From Kalaharituber pfeilii (lineage: Eukaryota > Ascomycota > Pezizomycetes > Pezizales > Pezizaceae), in contig WHUZ01000133.1 of the NCBI GenBank assembly GCA_015179045.1, positions 1-64,000 on the forward strand: 64,000 bases of DNA, written 5' to 3'. Made by a program: the position numbers and the translations under genes. Positions 8,953 through 20,683 of the stretch are shown piece after piece; within the stretch, counting starts at the first letter, position 1, and the number at the start of each line of letters is the position of its first letter. The notes beneath the pieces are model-generated. The model saw nothing but the letters and a program-made list of their open reading frames with translations, was not told the origin of the DNA and made no database searches.

Positions 8953-10920
8953 GTTTGCAGATATTAGGTTGCTGGAGTCCTTAGAGGCAAGTTGGTAACC
9001 CTTGGTAGCGATGCCCATTTTTTCCTCCCTTCAAATTGAATTACCATTTAAAAGCATTGGGCTTTTGAAAGCAACACTTCGGACAATTTGGCGATCATAA
9101 TTAGGGGTTATGCTATGGTTGCGGAGACGCAAAATGGGTACTAGCGCCGGCTTATGCTCAGTTAAGGTATTTCGGAGCTTGCCATCAGCTGAGGCTTAAA
9201 TATGCACTATGTCCCATTCTTCAGCTTTTGATTGGCATACAGGATGGATGTGTTCTGTTTTTTTTTTTGAAGCAGCTACAGTGGCGTTTGCTCTTGTATA
9301 TATTAACAAGGAGAGGTCGTCCAGCCATAAAAAGATTGCTTGGGGCATCACCATATTTTTCCCTGTTTGTAATTATGATCACAAAAGGCGTAATCTTAAA
9401 CACTGTCGGTGCTCTGTGTTATTAATGTTATCATATCGCTCTGAGTGTCCCCCGCAGGTAAGCCGAACTATTTACTAGTAAGTTGCAAGCCACACTTAGA
9501 AAAATCCGCGCTTGAGCACTAATTGACCTATAAAAACCACTTCTGATCTTTGAACATAAGATGCCGTGGGGTCCGGATAGTCTCGCTAGTATGATTGTGG
9601 ATCTCGCTTGGGAGTTGATTGGAGTGGGGTAGCTCTACTGAAGCTTCTCCTCCTTTGAACCATTTTCTCGATGGACACTCTCCTTGCTGGATTTTTTCAC
9701 TCAATCCCGTCTGTCAAATCAGCTTAAGCGTGAGTATGATTCTCATATGAAAGTACAACATAATTGGGCTGTACACCGGTGTAAAAATAAATACAAATTT
9801 AGCAAGTAATAGTTAGATATACGAACGATTAATGAAAGACCAGGTTCTCTATTTGGCTGTGCTGGCCTTGGGGGTGAGTTGACCAAGTGGTAACGCACGC
9901 AGGAGGCGCTATTGCCCCTCCCTCGCATGCGCATGCCCCTCAAATACATCAGCATATCACCGAACATTTGGCAAAAAGGCCAAGAATATTCGAAAAACGT
10001 TCAAAGAAGGTTAAGCTAAGTTTAGGTGCATTCTATCTGTAATATTTACAGGGGCAATAACTGCCGGGATCCAGGGAGTTTTAGCCACAGGGATACTGGA
10101 TACTAGCCGTAGTGAGAACGGTCAGACCGGCTGACAACCTAAAAATGCGTCTACAGGGCTGAAACTCTATACTATGATACTGGCTTGTTTTTACTGCGCA
10201 CAACCTGCCACGGCCATGCCACAGGCTTACATGTCGTGATGGGGCGAGGTGCTGCCACTAATAATTCTGTAATAGACTATTACCATCTCGGAACATCACA
10301 TTAATGTTATTGCAACCATATGTGCCGGATCGCGATACTCACCGCCTTTACCGCACCTGGCCCCATGGCCAACGGTAGCTAGTAAACTCACCACCCCCAC
10401 TCACCGCTCCATGCCAATCCCGCAATTAACCACGGTGTCACTGTTTGGAAGAAGGATTTCTAATTCTAATCCATTCGCATAGCTAGCAGCGTGCAACGCA
10501 GCTTACTGCACATAGCACAGCGAAACCTGCTCTGGTCTAGAAATTATCTGTATGATCTGTATAGGGACGTTAAGTAGTACTAGAGCACTACGGTTAGCTA
10601 CAAGACTCGGAAGGAAGGACACTCCCTTGCATCAGCTGTGTATTTAGGTCTCTTGGAATCCCTCTGGAAAAGCACTATTCCTCGCATCCTCCCCTTCATC
10701 CATCCCCTCCTATCCTTCTCCTCGCTCGATCTACTCAATTTTCCTTCGGAATCCATTTCCCAAGTGCAGAAGTATACTGGATTGTGATAAAGTTGTACCG
10801 AGCAAAATATACCCAGTAAGTTAGAGAGATAGCTTTTCATAGCTCTGCCAATTGCCCTAACATGATATACTACAGGCATCCTCTACTTTTCTCGGTGCAT
10901 AACGTTTGTGGATACCAATA
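8953..10920. other. Gene-free stretch and promoter of the But2-like gene
   Basis: No gene was recognised. A pyrimidine-rich tract at about 10640-10745 lies 180-280 bp before the ATG at 10921 and is likely part of that gene's promoter or leader. Confidence 0.45.
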
Positions 10921-11946
10921 ATGCACTTCTCAAAGTTTGCCCCTCTAGTCACACTTGCCCTCGCAGCCTTCACTGGCCTCGCGGGAGGCGCCCCCATTGC
11001 TGAACCCAACGCTGTTGCTGTTCCCGAGCCATACCGCACACACCGTACCGGCAACACCCGACACCGGACCTCGGGTCATCGCAATGGCAAGAACCGCAAG
11101 GGTAGCAACCACCGCATTCATGCCGGAACCGATAACCCTCCGACCAAGATTGGCCCTGGCTATAGCATAAAGGACCTACCAGGCCTTCCAGAGTCCAAAC
11201 AGAAGCCCCCACTCATCTCCGGTAACATAGTTGTCACTGCCGAGCCCTCCATCATCATCAAGAGCTTCGATCCCGACACTACCGTACCAGAAAGCCAGGA
11301 GGCGAAGGAAGCATTGCAACTCGACATCCTCCGTGGCGCTTTGGGCCACCAGTTCAACTACCAGACCCACAAGGATGACATTACGACCACCATCGTTGTA
11401 TTCGACACTCCGCAAATTGCTCACGGGAAAGAGTGCAGCTTTCACTTCTTCTGGGGTTCCGGAGACTCCAGCCACGTCAATCACGAGATCGTCCTCTGGT
11501 CACTCGACGGCAGGGACAACAAGTTCCCAGTCGAGTTCGAGACAACATGGAATAATCGTCCCTATCGCAACCACGAAATCGCTCGGCTCCGTCCAAACAA
11601 GGGACCCGACCTCAGTACAGGTGGTGACTCCCCTGATGCCCAATTCCATTTCTTCGGGAACCCACTTATCCAGAATATTAAGCATGATGAGAATCACGTA
11701 GCAAGATTTAGCTGTGACCCGTTTGTCGGCAAGAGGGCGTTCGAGTTGGTTTATAGACCTGGAACGGAAGATATGGATGAGCATGGACACCCACAACTGA
11801 GCGGTGCGGCATGGAGTATGAATAAGGGGTTGATGATTGAGGTACACGGTGTGCAGGAGCCTAGTCAGCAGGAGCAGAAGAATAATGAGTATGATCTTGA
11901 TAATGTGGAGGATACTTCCATTGAGGAATGGGAGGATGAAGAGTGA
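10921..11946 (+). CDS. Secreted But2-C-terminal-domain-like protein
   Basis: A single-exon gene for 341 residues. The ATG at 10921 gives a clear signal peptide ([20 protein letters not shown], ending near Gly-Ala 24), so I prefer it to any upstream start. Residues about 40-70 are Arg/His/Gly-rich and probably a flexible linker. The globular part (about 100-310) contains a [12 protein letters not shown] stretch, [20 protein letters not shown] and AFELVY, a pattern I associate with the C-terminal domain named for the fission-yeast protein But2, found in many secreted ascomycete proteins. The C-terminus is strongly acidic. The molecular role is unknown. It stands alone; the nearest gene is about 4 kb downstream. 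The gene call is firm; the family call is moderate. Confidence 0.75.
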   Translation: MHFSKFAPLVTLALAAFTGLAGGAPIAEPNAVAVPEPYRTHRTGNTRHRTSGHRNGKNRKGSNHRIHAGTDNPPTKIGPGYSIKDLPGLPESKQKPPLISGNIVVTAEPSIIIKSFDPDTTVPESQEAKEALQLDILRGALGHQFNYQTHKDDITTTIVVFDTPQIAHGKECSFHFFWGSGDSSHVNHEIVLWSLDGRDNKFPVEFETTWNNRPYRNHEIARLRPNKGPDLSTGGDSPDAQFHFFGNPLIQNIKHDENHVARFSCDPFVGKRAFELVYRPGTEDMDEHGHPQLSGAAWSMNKGLMIEVHGVQEPSQQEQKNNEYDLDNVEDTSIEEWEDEE

Positions 11947-12016
11947 TTTACTTGATGACAAAGAACGAGATACAACCAGTAATACTTAACGCTTACAAAG
12001 CGAATTACTTGATTAG

Positions 12017-12090
12017 GATGGATGGATGGATGGATGGATGGATGGATGGATGGATGGATGGATCGATGGATCGATGGATGGATGGATGGA
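12017..12090 (+). repeat. (GGAT)n microsatellite
   Basis: About 18 GGAT/GATG units with two GATC interruptions lie about 70 bp after the But2-like stop codon, probably in its 3' UTR. Confidence 0.95.
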
Positions 12091-14146
12091 TGATATGGAT
12101 AGGGTTTGGTTCTCTTGTATTCCTGTTCTAGCTAGGTTTTGTTATGCTTTTATAGCACTCTTTCCTATTGGTTATCTTCCTCTTTTCCTGCTATGCACTT
12201 TTGTGGCTGGCGTTTGCGCTCTTTTGATTCTTTTTGTAGGTAATATAAAACGAGGGATGTGAAACGTGAGCTAGAGTGGGATTGATGGGTACGCAGGGAG
12301 GCATTGGAATCGGTAGGATGAGAGACTAAATTGCAGATTTGCTAGATGTCACTTCACAACTTTTTACCAGTGTGTTATATGATACTAGTATCCACCAAGT
12401 GTGAATGTTGGTGGGGAAAAAAACCACTTCAAAAGTATTGCTTGGGGAAATATAAGTAAGCTTGCACATTCTCCTAGATGGCACTCGGTATGGATTTTTT
12501 GCCCATCACTCAGATGTGGACCCTACTGGTCAGGTTCAGATTACCCCGCCTTTAGCTTCAGGCTGTAGCTCGGCTTGTGCGCTGATCCGTTTGGCATTCT
12601 AATCCAGTGGAGTTACCCTCCAATCAACCTTTTGTTGGTGCATGCGGCTGAGCGACAAAGTAATTTTTTCCTTTTCCGATGCAGTTTCAGTTAATGCATG
12701 TTCCGGACTAATTGCTTGTATCGGAACCTTCCCGAATATATTCATGTCCCGTTCTCTTGTTTCCATTGTATGTCGTCGACAGTGAACCTGGTTTCACATT
12801 CAAACTCCCGTGACCACAGCATAGAAGTATATTTCCACGGCAGAGAGGGGGACTGTTACTGTAGTAAAAGGAAATGATATTCTATCAGCCAATTGTTTCA
12901 AGTAAATTCACTAGAAGCCCTATCGGACTTGAGTACTAGTAGCTGATAAACTTATTGCACAGCACTAAAGTTACTAGGTACTAGAGTAATCCTTCACATG
13001 AATCTTCCCACATAGCGGTATGCCTTCATGTGCTTCACTGAGCTCGCAATTATATCAAATGCATTCGCAATAGGGCGGCATAACTCTCCTGCAGAAGTTT
13101 ATATAATCGCTCCAGATGCTAGTCAATATCTACTGTAGCACTGCTACTGTCACTTGTATATCAGATGGCGCCTTAAAGTTCTATCGCATATGTCACGACC
13201 TCAGTCGTCGCAACTTGTTGGACTAAAACCTGTAGTACATGGCTAGCAGGGCAGTTCAACTCCAGTAAAGAACACTCTTATGCTGCGGCTCAATATAGAT
13301 ACAGTATGTCCGGGGAGCTGCAATTGAGGTAATTGAGATAATGCTGAGAATGAGGTAGACATAAAATAAGTCCCAGGCCAAACCGCTGATCCTACTACAG
13401 GGGGGGTCCTTACCTAAAATTTTCCTGAAGTATTTATGGTATTTATGGGTACAGTGATAGGAATAGCAGTCGATATTATTACCATGAGCTAGGTAGGGAT
13501 GTATATTTTATATGATTTGAAAGTTTTACAAGTACGCGCGAAGGTTGTTCTCATTCCCAGATGCTAAGCTGAGGATGGCTTCTACAATATAATTGAGTAT
13601 TGTCCACGGATCCAGTGACATAGGTCCTAAAGTATTTTACAAGGCAAAACCATCATCGTATTGCCCTTTCTGGCAATACAACAGCTCCAGAATGGCTTGG
13701 ATGCTCGTTCAATACGATGAGAGCAGGAGGGAAATGACTAGGCAACCTTCAATGGACCAAGATTAATGAACAAACCCTTTTTTTAGTAATATCTACATCA
13801 ATACCGTAGCAGGGTACAAAAAGGATTGACTTGGTACCGTACTTATTGTCCTCTGAATTAATCGCTAGGTGATGGGTGACAGCGTCAACAGTCTTTTTTA
13901 CGGCTCCGGCGTGCTGTATGGCTATGGTACTGGTACTGTTTACCAAGATTGCAACCTACCGTTGATCCAAATTCTCACCGCTCAAATCGGGTTCGGCTGC
14001 CTTCCAGACCGCCAAGCAAGGGTATATGAGAATACAGACTTTGTGACTACATTGCTTAGTATGCAGTAGGCTGACATGAGACCTTGTTCAGATATCATGT
14101 CAGTGAATTTTTAGGGGTGGATTCTTTTCCAATGGTAACATATTAT
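12091..14146. other. Gene-free stretch
   Basis: No gene, tRNA or recognisable repeat end was found. Base composition is AT-rich and open frames are short. Confidence 0.5.
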
Positions 14147-14717
14147 AGGCATATTTTGCAGTCGCCAGGGAAGCTCCCAGGGAGCTGTCAGGGATGACCA
14201 CGCCACACGCTAGAAAATCAATCGGAAGAAATTTCTCCCTTGGCCCTGACAATTGAGGGCAGCTCGATCCCCTGAAGGCCACCATATTTCAACACACATC
14301 TATCTCCATAAGTTCTGATCCAATTTTCATTCTGAAAGCAGAATCCATTCTGCGGACTGATTTACTCGGGAAACCACTCAGCAGGGAAAGTTTGATCCCA
14401 TTGAGTATACGTGGTTAGAGAGTACCCCATTCCAATGCCAATACCAGAGCTTGCATAAGCTGCGAATACACCAGGAGTCTCATGCCAAGCCTTGCTAAAC
14501 CCGTACCGGTACCTACACCCACACTAGATACTTACGGTTGGAGGGTTGGTGCAACCAGACTACTAAATACTGTACCATCGCTTACTGATAAAAACTTAAA
14601 ATCTACAGTATCCCTGATGGAGCAAAATCCGAATTACATTTTTCGCCAGGCTCAGTGCTGCGCGACGCGCTAAAAGACTTCAGCTCTGGTACAGCCCTGG
14701 AGTTGCAAAATCCGCCT
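14147..14717 (+). mobile_element. TIR element, non-autonomous (about 571 bp)
   Basis: The left end AGGCATATTTTGCAGTC and the reversed right end AGGCGGATTTTGCAACTC form imperfect inverted repeats related to the element at 4543-5271. The interior is similar to 7190-8425. No coding sequence remains. Confidence 0.55.
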
Positions 14718-16074
14718 AATATTCATCATTTCTCCCCCCAGTTATGGAGTCTCTCAGCTTGGAGGTGAATGATTCAAATTCTGGAGAATACATATTAATC
14801 CTAAAGACCTCCCACTTCACAAACGTAGTACTTTGCAGCCGTCCTTTTTGTCGCGCATCGTATATGTAGAGCAAGGTTAGGGAAGCTAGCGAAGCTTTAA
14901 ATGACAGGGATCGATTCTAGCTAAGGCACGCTACTGAACTAATCAACCTAAGTCACTCCGGCGGTCAGGTTTATTTTTGGATTTACGTACTTAAGGGTAC
15001 CTCGCCAGGCACCCCGCTGCAATTGCATTCCATGAAAGCCACAATCAACTCAAGTCTGATAGGAGATCTATACATCTCAATTCACTTATCATTGTTGATC
15101 TTCATATTGCTGCTGTCCCCCAAGGATACTGCAACTAAGCCATATGTACCGCCCGACGCAGCCTCTCTACAAATGGAGTATTCGTCGTGCTTACTCTAGA
15201 GTAGGGAACTCTGGCCAATATCCTGCATCCACACACACCCATGCTACCGCACACCACCTCCCCCACCTAGTTAAGCTCCCACATGATAGGCAGCCGTCCA
15301 CATTTGAAAACATAGTGAACAGCAAAGCACAGCTCAGCCTTAAAGCAGTGGGCGCAAGTAAGCAGGCAAATTATGTCTAGTCCACTTTCCTACGACACGT
15401 TTAGACTTAGAAGCAGTGCCCACGTGTGAGGAAGGCTGTTTTCGCTTGCGGGAGTCTTACATTCGTAGTGTCTTCTGTCATCTCGTTTCTCCTGTTTGAG
15501 TTCCTTGAGCTGGAGGTCGTATTTTTGAGTTTCACTGATTACCTCTATTACTCTTCAGTGGGTCGTTTTGATTCCGCAATCAGGCTCGACTTGAATTAAA
15601 CAGGTTACGAATAGCAGTCCATCGATCCGAAAATACAGTGATTCACGGAGTGGGGTCCCAACTTTGCGGAAAGGCAGACTGCATCCGCCTCTACTTCTTG
15701 TTCAGAAGCCATCCGAATCCGCAAACCAGGTTTGGAGGGTCTCCAAGTAAGAGGAATTGATGTACGTATTCGGGTAGGACTAACTGACCAATCCATTCAA
15801 TCGAATATAGAAAAACTTGTGGAAGGAATTGACGGGATTACAACATATGAGGGATTGGAAGCGACTACATATATACCTTGGTTGAGGAAGGATAAGATAC
15901 CCTACATTCGAGAATCGTCAACCGCTTTAACCTTGTCGATGTTCGGGTAGCATATATAGAACGAATTACAGATTTGATGGGTCTGTTACTCTGACTTTAT
16001 ACTGCGACAACATATACACTTTTATAAACTATAACTAGCTGCTAATCAATTTGCCCTTCGATCAACCTGTCTTG
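14718..16074. other. Gene-free stretch and upstream region of membrane protein
   Basis: No gene could be supported. A protein-like open stretch at about 15732-15950 has no upstream start or splice context that I can defend. Confidence 0.45.
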
Positions 16075-17630
16075 ATGTCCCGCGCTGGCACTCCGAGCAT
16101 TCCTCACACCCCTCCACCCCGCCGGTCTGGGCACCGAACATCATGGGGCAATGGGATAGGCAGGATGCGTTCCGACAGCAGCGCATCGGCAATTATTATG
16201 ACACCTGAGAGGCCACAGACACCGGGAGGAAACGGCTCAAGGCCAGTTAGTCAGTTGTTGGAGAGTGAGCAAGATATGGCAGATTTGACCGCGGAGATGG
16301 CGTTGTTGGATGGTAAGTATGACTCGGATATAATTAAGTGGGTGTTGCCCAACTGAGGGGAATAATGGAATGGGGCACTAGAGAGATAAAAAAGGGATAT
16401 TGAAAAGACAAGTGGGATATTCAGCTCCCAATTGGGAAAGCTCATGTGGCTTCTTAGTTAAGGTTAGCTAATATATTCCGCAAAATTGTCCAGAGGGTAT
16501 TGATTCCCGAACCGGTCGTACCATCACTTCCCACGCTGGCGGCCTCCGTCCCCTCTCCCTAAAGTACACCCCTCCACCTCGTCCTCAATCCTCATCCTCC
16601 TCAGACGGCCACGACGACAACCCCCGCGGTGGCCACTCCGGACCTACCTTTTACACTGTTGGCGCCGACGGTCTCACCTCTATCTACTCTGAGAAGTCCG
16701 CCATTCCAGCCTCCCCCACTACCTCCTTCCGTCTCACAAGTAACCTGTCAAAGTTCCTGTATCGCCTTCGTTTCATCCTTCGTCTTCTCTCAGTAATGGG
16801 TGCGGGGTGCGTGCTTGGTGTTCTAGCGCATGTGACAACGGTATTTTTACGAACGAGGGAAGCGAAAGATCACGAATTTGGCCACCCGCTATGGCCGGTT
16901 CAAGGAGTGGATCTAATTCCGACGAATACGTTAATTGCCGGGGCAGGGGCGTGTTTAGCGATGGGAATTGGGTGGACCTTGGCGACTATTAGTAAGAAGG
17001 TGAGAAGGTTAGATGGAGGCACCAAGGCGTGGGTGAGGTGGATCGCTGCAATCTCAGCACTCTTGGAAACGGCGGTGTGGGTTGCAGTGATTGTATTCAC
17101 AGGGAGAGAGAGGAAAGCGTCAAAGCAGCCGGAGGAGAAGAAGACACTGTGAGTTTCTTGAAGCTTGCCACATGCATCTTTTTGAGGAAGTGAAATGGAA
17201 TGGGCTGACATCTGATCATAGATTTCATGTGTGCAAGTTGGCAGCACAGATGCCAGACCAACCTATCGACATAGGAGAAATTGATTTTGCATTCCACTGT
17301 CAAGAAATGGTACCCTGTTTCTCTCCCTGCATGCAAAATATCCCTACATCCTTTTACTCATTTCCATGACTATGATACTGACTCCCGCAACAGCGCACAG
17401 GATGGTTCGCCGCAATCTCCGTCTGCATTGTCACAGGTTTAATTTTTTTCACCATCGTGGGCGGTGCTCTTGTGCGCATATGGACACGGCGGCAGAAAGG
17501 GAAGGGAAGGATGTTGGATGGGTATTCCGCGGCGCCAAGTGAGGAGTCCCCGGCGGTGATGGCGAGAATGCGGGGGACGAAGTTATTAGGGCGAACACGG
17601 AAAGGGAAATGGGGGTCATGGAGAAGGTAG
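16075..17630 (+). CDS. Four-TM membrane protein, spliced, unknown function
   Basis: Four exons join in frame: 16075-16312, 16494-17148, 17222-17309 and 17394-17630, giving 405 residues. Introns have GT-AG ends (GTAAGT, GTGAGT and a weaker GTACCC donor); TAGCTAAT and CTGAC lie at plausible branch positions. Residues 1-165 are Ser/Pro/Arg-rich and probably cytoplasmic (SIPHTPPPRRSG near the start). Four hydrophobic segments follow at about 170-197, 224-245, 259-281 and 331-355, then a basic tail ending GKWGSWRR. A loop of about 45 residues with two Cys separates TM3 and TM4. The layout is MARVEL- or tetraspan-like, but I do not recognise the family. The ATG at 16075 is the first in the frame. 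Confidence is high that this is a gene and moderate for the third intron donor. Confidence 0.75.
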
Positions 17631-18415
17631 GAGTCGGCGATTGGGACGTTTCAAAGTGGATGACTAGGTATTGGCAAGGTTTTTATTTGGTTATTGGGAG
17701 ATATTATTATGATCGATGTGAGAATAAATGGGAGTTAAATTGTGTAGTTATTGTTTGAGCAAATGGAGTTATGCGGAAATTTTGATGAGCTGAATTCTCG
17801 TTAGGAGTGCTCTTTCCATCAAGAGATATGCCGGGATCCTTGCGAGAACCGAAATGATTTATATTAGCACTCTTGGAGAATTTCTTGTTGAATAGTGCGA
17901 ATCTGCAAAGGCAGGGCGGCTCTACAGTACCACGGGAGCGAGAATAAAGTAATGATGATAAGCAACGAGATTAGCATATAGCGGCGCGCCTCCAAGAAAC
18001 CTACGTCACGGAGAGGTAAATTGACAAGAATAACGCTTCAATGTGAAAAATCCCTACCTGCATTGGTTAATTGGCGTTACCCTCAACAATGCGCCAAGAC
18101 CGCGAACCAATTTCGGAACAAGCCATTTAATATTTCTTCACCAGTGCCTATGAAAGCTCACCAACAGCGTACATTCTCTGGGTATACATTTTACATCGTA
18201 TTCAGCATGGCACTTCGGTTTTCCCTGGTCGTCCACCCTCTCCGCCGAGGGAAGACTATTCCTGGCTGCATACAGTACTGGAAGTAAAAAAAACAAAGCA
18301 CGTGAATCAACGAGCGTCGTTGCTCTCGTGCCCAGACTATTATTCTCGGCCTTCGCGGCCGTACGAGAACAGAGCGTCGTTGACATTTGGAGAAAAATCA
18401 AGGACATACATAATA
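17631..18415. other. Gene-free stretch
   Basis: No gene was recognised. The GAGCGTCGTTG motif occurs twice (about 18310 and 18372) just outside the TIR element that follows. Confidence 0.5.
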
Positions 18416-19289
18416 CTGTGTTTCATCACATCTCGACGCACACCACAATTCGAGCACACCACAATTCGATGCACACCACAATTCGACACGCTCTCCCCAA
18501 AAAACTGAGCGAATGAGAACCTGTATATCCCCATGCACAGAGCCTACTTTTCTATGCGCCTTTTAGAGGCTTAAAGCAAGAATCATTTTTCCAATCCGGC
18601 ATTTCTACTAAAAAGAAAAGGTAGTTATATATGAATTATATCTCTGCACATTTTCACGTCTTGGCATATATTTACGTACTAAAATTGCAGATATGGGAAA
18701 TCTACCCACTGCACCTGCAATTTATTCAATAAAAGTATTTAAACACTTCATTTTGGTAATCTATCCCTATGGAGATATACATGAATGGTATCAACATAAT
18801 CCTTGAAGTAATCATTGAGCTGTTCAAAATATTTTCATTCTCATAGAAATATTGCCTATGAATAGTATTGGAAGAGAACCTGAAAATATATATCAGCATG
18901 CCAACTATGCAATATATCAAAATGGACTGAATAAAATCAAGTGAATTAGTATACAGCTAGGGGAGGCCCTGTGATCACAAGACTATGGCCATTGGTGTGA
19001 TAGTGCTAAAAAAGAGTAGTATGTTCGGTCTGCTGAAATATTGTATGAGAATCCCAAACAAATAAATGTCAAGACATTGTTACCAATTCGCTGTGCCATA
19101 ATTCCTCGAGAATGCTTTCTTTGAGCAGGCAGAGGTGCTAAACATGAAGAACAAGTATTTATTTAGTGTCTCTAAATAGAGCTTACAAAATTCTGCTCTA
19201 GTGGTTGAGGCATACACTCTTCTGCTTGGCTAGTTTTGGTGGGAGAGTGCGTCGAATTGTAGTGTGCGTCGAGATGTAGTGAAACACAG
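18416..19289 (+). mobile_element. TA-flanked TIR element with long inverted repeats (874 bp)
   Basis: Both ends read CTGTGTTTCA, then (with two variable bases) ACATCTCGACGCACAC, and continue inverted for about 60 bp to CTCTCCC. TA flanks both sides (18414-18415, 19290-19291). The left arm holds three copies of a CACACCACAATTCGA unit where the right arm holds one. The interior is AT-rich without coding potential, so this is a non-autonomous element, probably of a TA-targeting superfamily. Confidence 0.75.
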
Positions 19290-19766
19290 TATAGCAGTAA
19301 TAGTTATTCCTCGCTGAGGCGCAAGAGCTGTAGTGATGACATGGGAAAATCCCAGTACGACCAGGCAAGATGGTTACAGGCGGAGGCTGATTTTAGAAAT
19401 ACTGTGCCAAAATCATGGGACGTCACGTTAATTCAACATTTAATCGCGACTTCAGGGCTGAAGGCTCAAGGTTATTGCTATCGCTACAGACTAATCATAG
19501 TACCTTGCTGGATTTGTGGGGCACAGTTAGTTAAGCATAATAAGTACGAATGAAGTATTACTTAAGTATGAAAAAGCATGATAGGTAACTAGCGGTGTTG
19601 CAACTGTTTAACGTTAGTAAACTTAAAACTAGATTTTGAACTTGCAATTGGTACAGCTGTTGCGCTTGTGCAGGCTTTCTATCCTCCACCTAGCTTAGTA
19701 TCCTTCACTGACTTGTGATGTTAACTTCCAGTACTCATTAGGATTGAATCAACGATGAGTTGCCTA

Positions 19767-20475
19767 ATTTATATCATGCGACCCCGCCCATCGCTATGAC
19801 AGGTCCCTAGACCGTAGTCCTTATGGCCCAGCACCTACAAACAAGCCACTAGACCTCTTCTTCTTCTTCCCTTTCCCCTCCCTTTTTCCTCTCTCCTGCC
19901 CTAATGCTTTCGAGGCTGTTAACAGATTTCCCCAACTCCGTTACCTCCTATCCATCCTCTGTCTCCTTGATCCACGTGTGCATGCCCACATCCTCCCACC
20001 TTAGCTGCAAGCGGGGGTTACGTGGTCTCTTTTTTTTTTTTGTACCTCCTACTTTTCTCACCCCTTCGGGTCTTTGATTCCTTAGTACTTGAGCGCCAGA
20101 TGCTCTGCCGTTTGTCTCTTCTACCGCCATCCCCTTCACTCTGCACCCTCTTCCTTTCCTATCTTTTTCCACCAATACCCTGTCATTCCCTTTCTGGTCA
20201 TCAATTGCGTAAAGTTGGTCGTGGCTCCCTTGTTCCGTCCTGCCACCTTCCCTACCCCATGCCCTATCCCTCCTTTGCTTGGCTCCATACTTCTTCCATC
20301 GTTGGCATAAACCTCTTTCTGTAACTACCGTTCTGTCCTTTCGACTCGTTGTCGCTTTCTTTACCTCCTCGTATGCTTTCTCGTTACCCTCAATGCCTAA
20401 GTGGACGAAGACTAAACGATCTTCACCTCTTTCCCTTCTCCTTTCTCCTACATATCTCATCCACTAGTACTTCTT
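19767..20475 (-). mobile_element. 5'-truncated LINE with RNase H C-terminal fragment
   Basis: The 709-bp insertion is bounded by a perfect 13-bp duplication GATGAGTTGCCTA (19754-19766 and 20476-20488). On the minus strand, about 20460-19948, one frame encodes RLVFVHLGIEGNEKAYEEVK, the last motif of the LINE RNase H domain (aspartate replaced by Tyr-Glu here), followed by a Lys/Arg-rich ORF2 end. The 3' end carries a diverged family B UTR (GGGCCATAAGGACTACGGTC) and a GCGGGGTCGCATGATAT tail. The copy is dead. Confidence 0.8.
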
Positions 20476-20567
20476 GATGAGTTGCCTACGCTAGTTAACC
20501 TCGACATGCAGCTTGTTGTCGATTAAGTTGATCTCCTAATCCAAGACTAGCCTTTAGGTACATACTC

Positions 20568-20643
20568 AAGCCTGCCTCCGGGCTTGGAGGGGTTAGACCC
20601 AGGGGCCCTGCCATGGCGAACAACTACAAGCGGGGTCACGTGA

Positions 20644-20672
<29 letters not shown>
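20568..20672 (+). mobile_element. Family B tail insertion (105 bp)
   Basis: The 11-bp duplication GGTACATACTC flanks it at 20557-20567 and 20673-20683. The insert contains the last part of the family B 3' UTR, CCCTGCCATGGCGAACAAC, GGGGTCACGTGA and about 29 A. Confidence 0.85.
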
Positions 20673-20674
<2 letters not shown>

Positions 20675-20683
20675 TACATACTC

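Noticed and set aside
20022..20324. Plus-strand frames over the LINE at 19767-20475
   Set aside because: The coding strand of this LINE is minus (RNase H motif); plus frames are shadows of a CT-rich strand.
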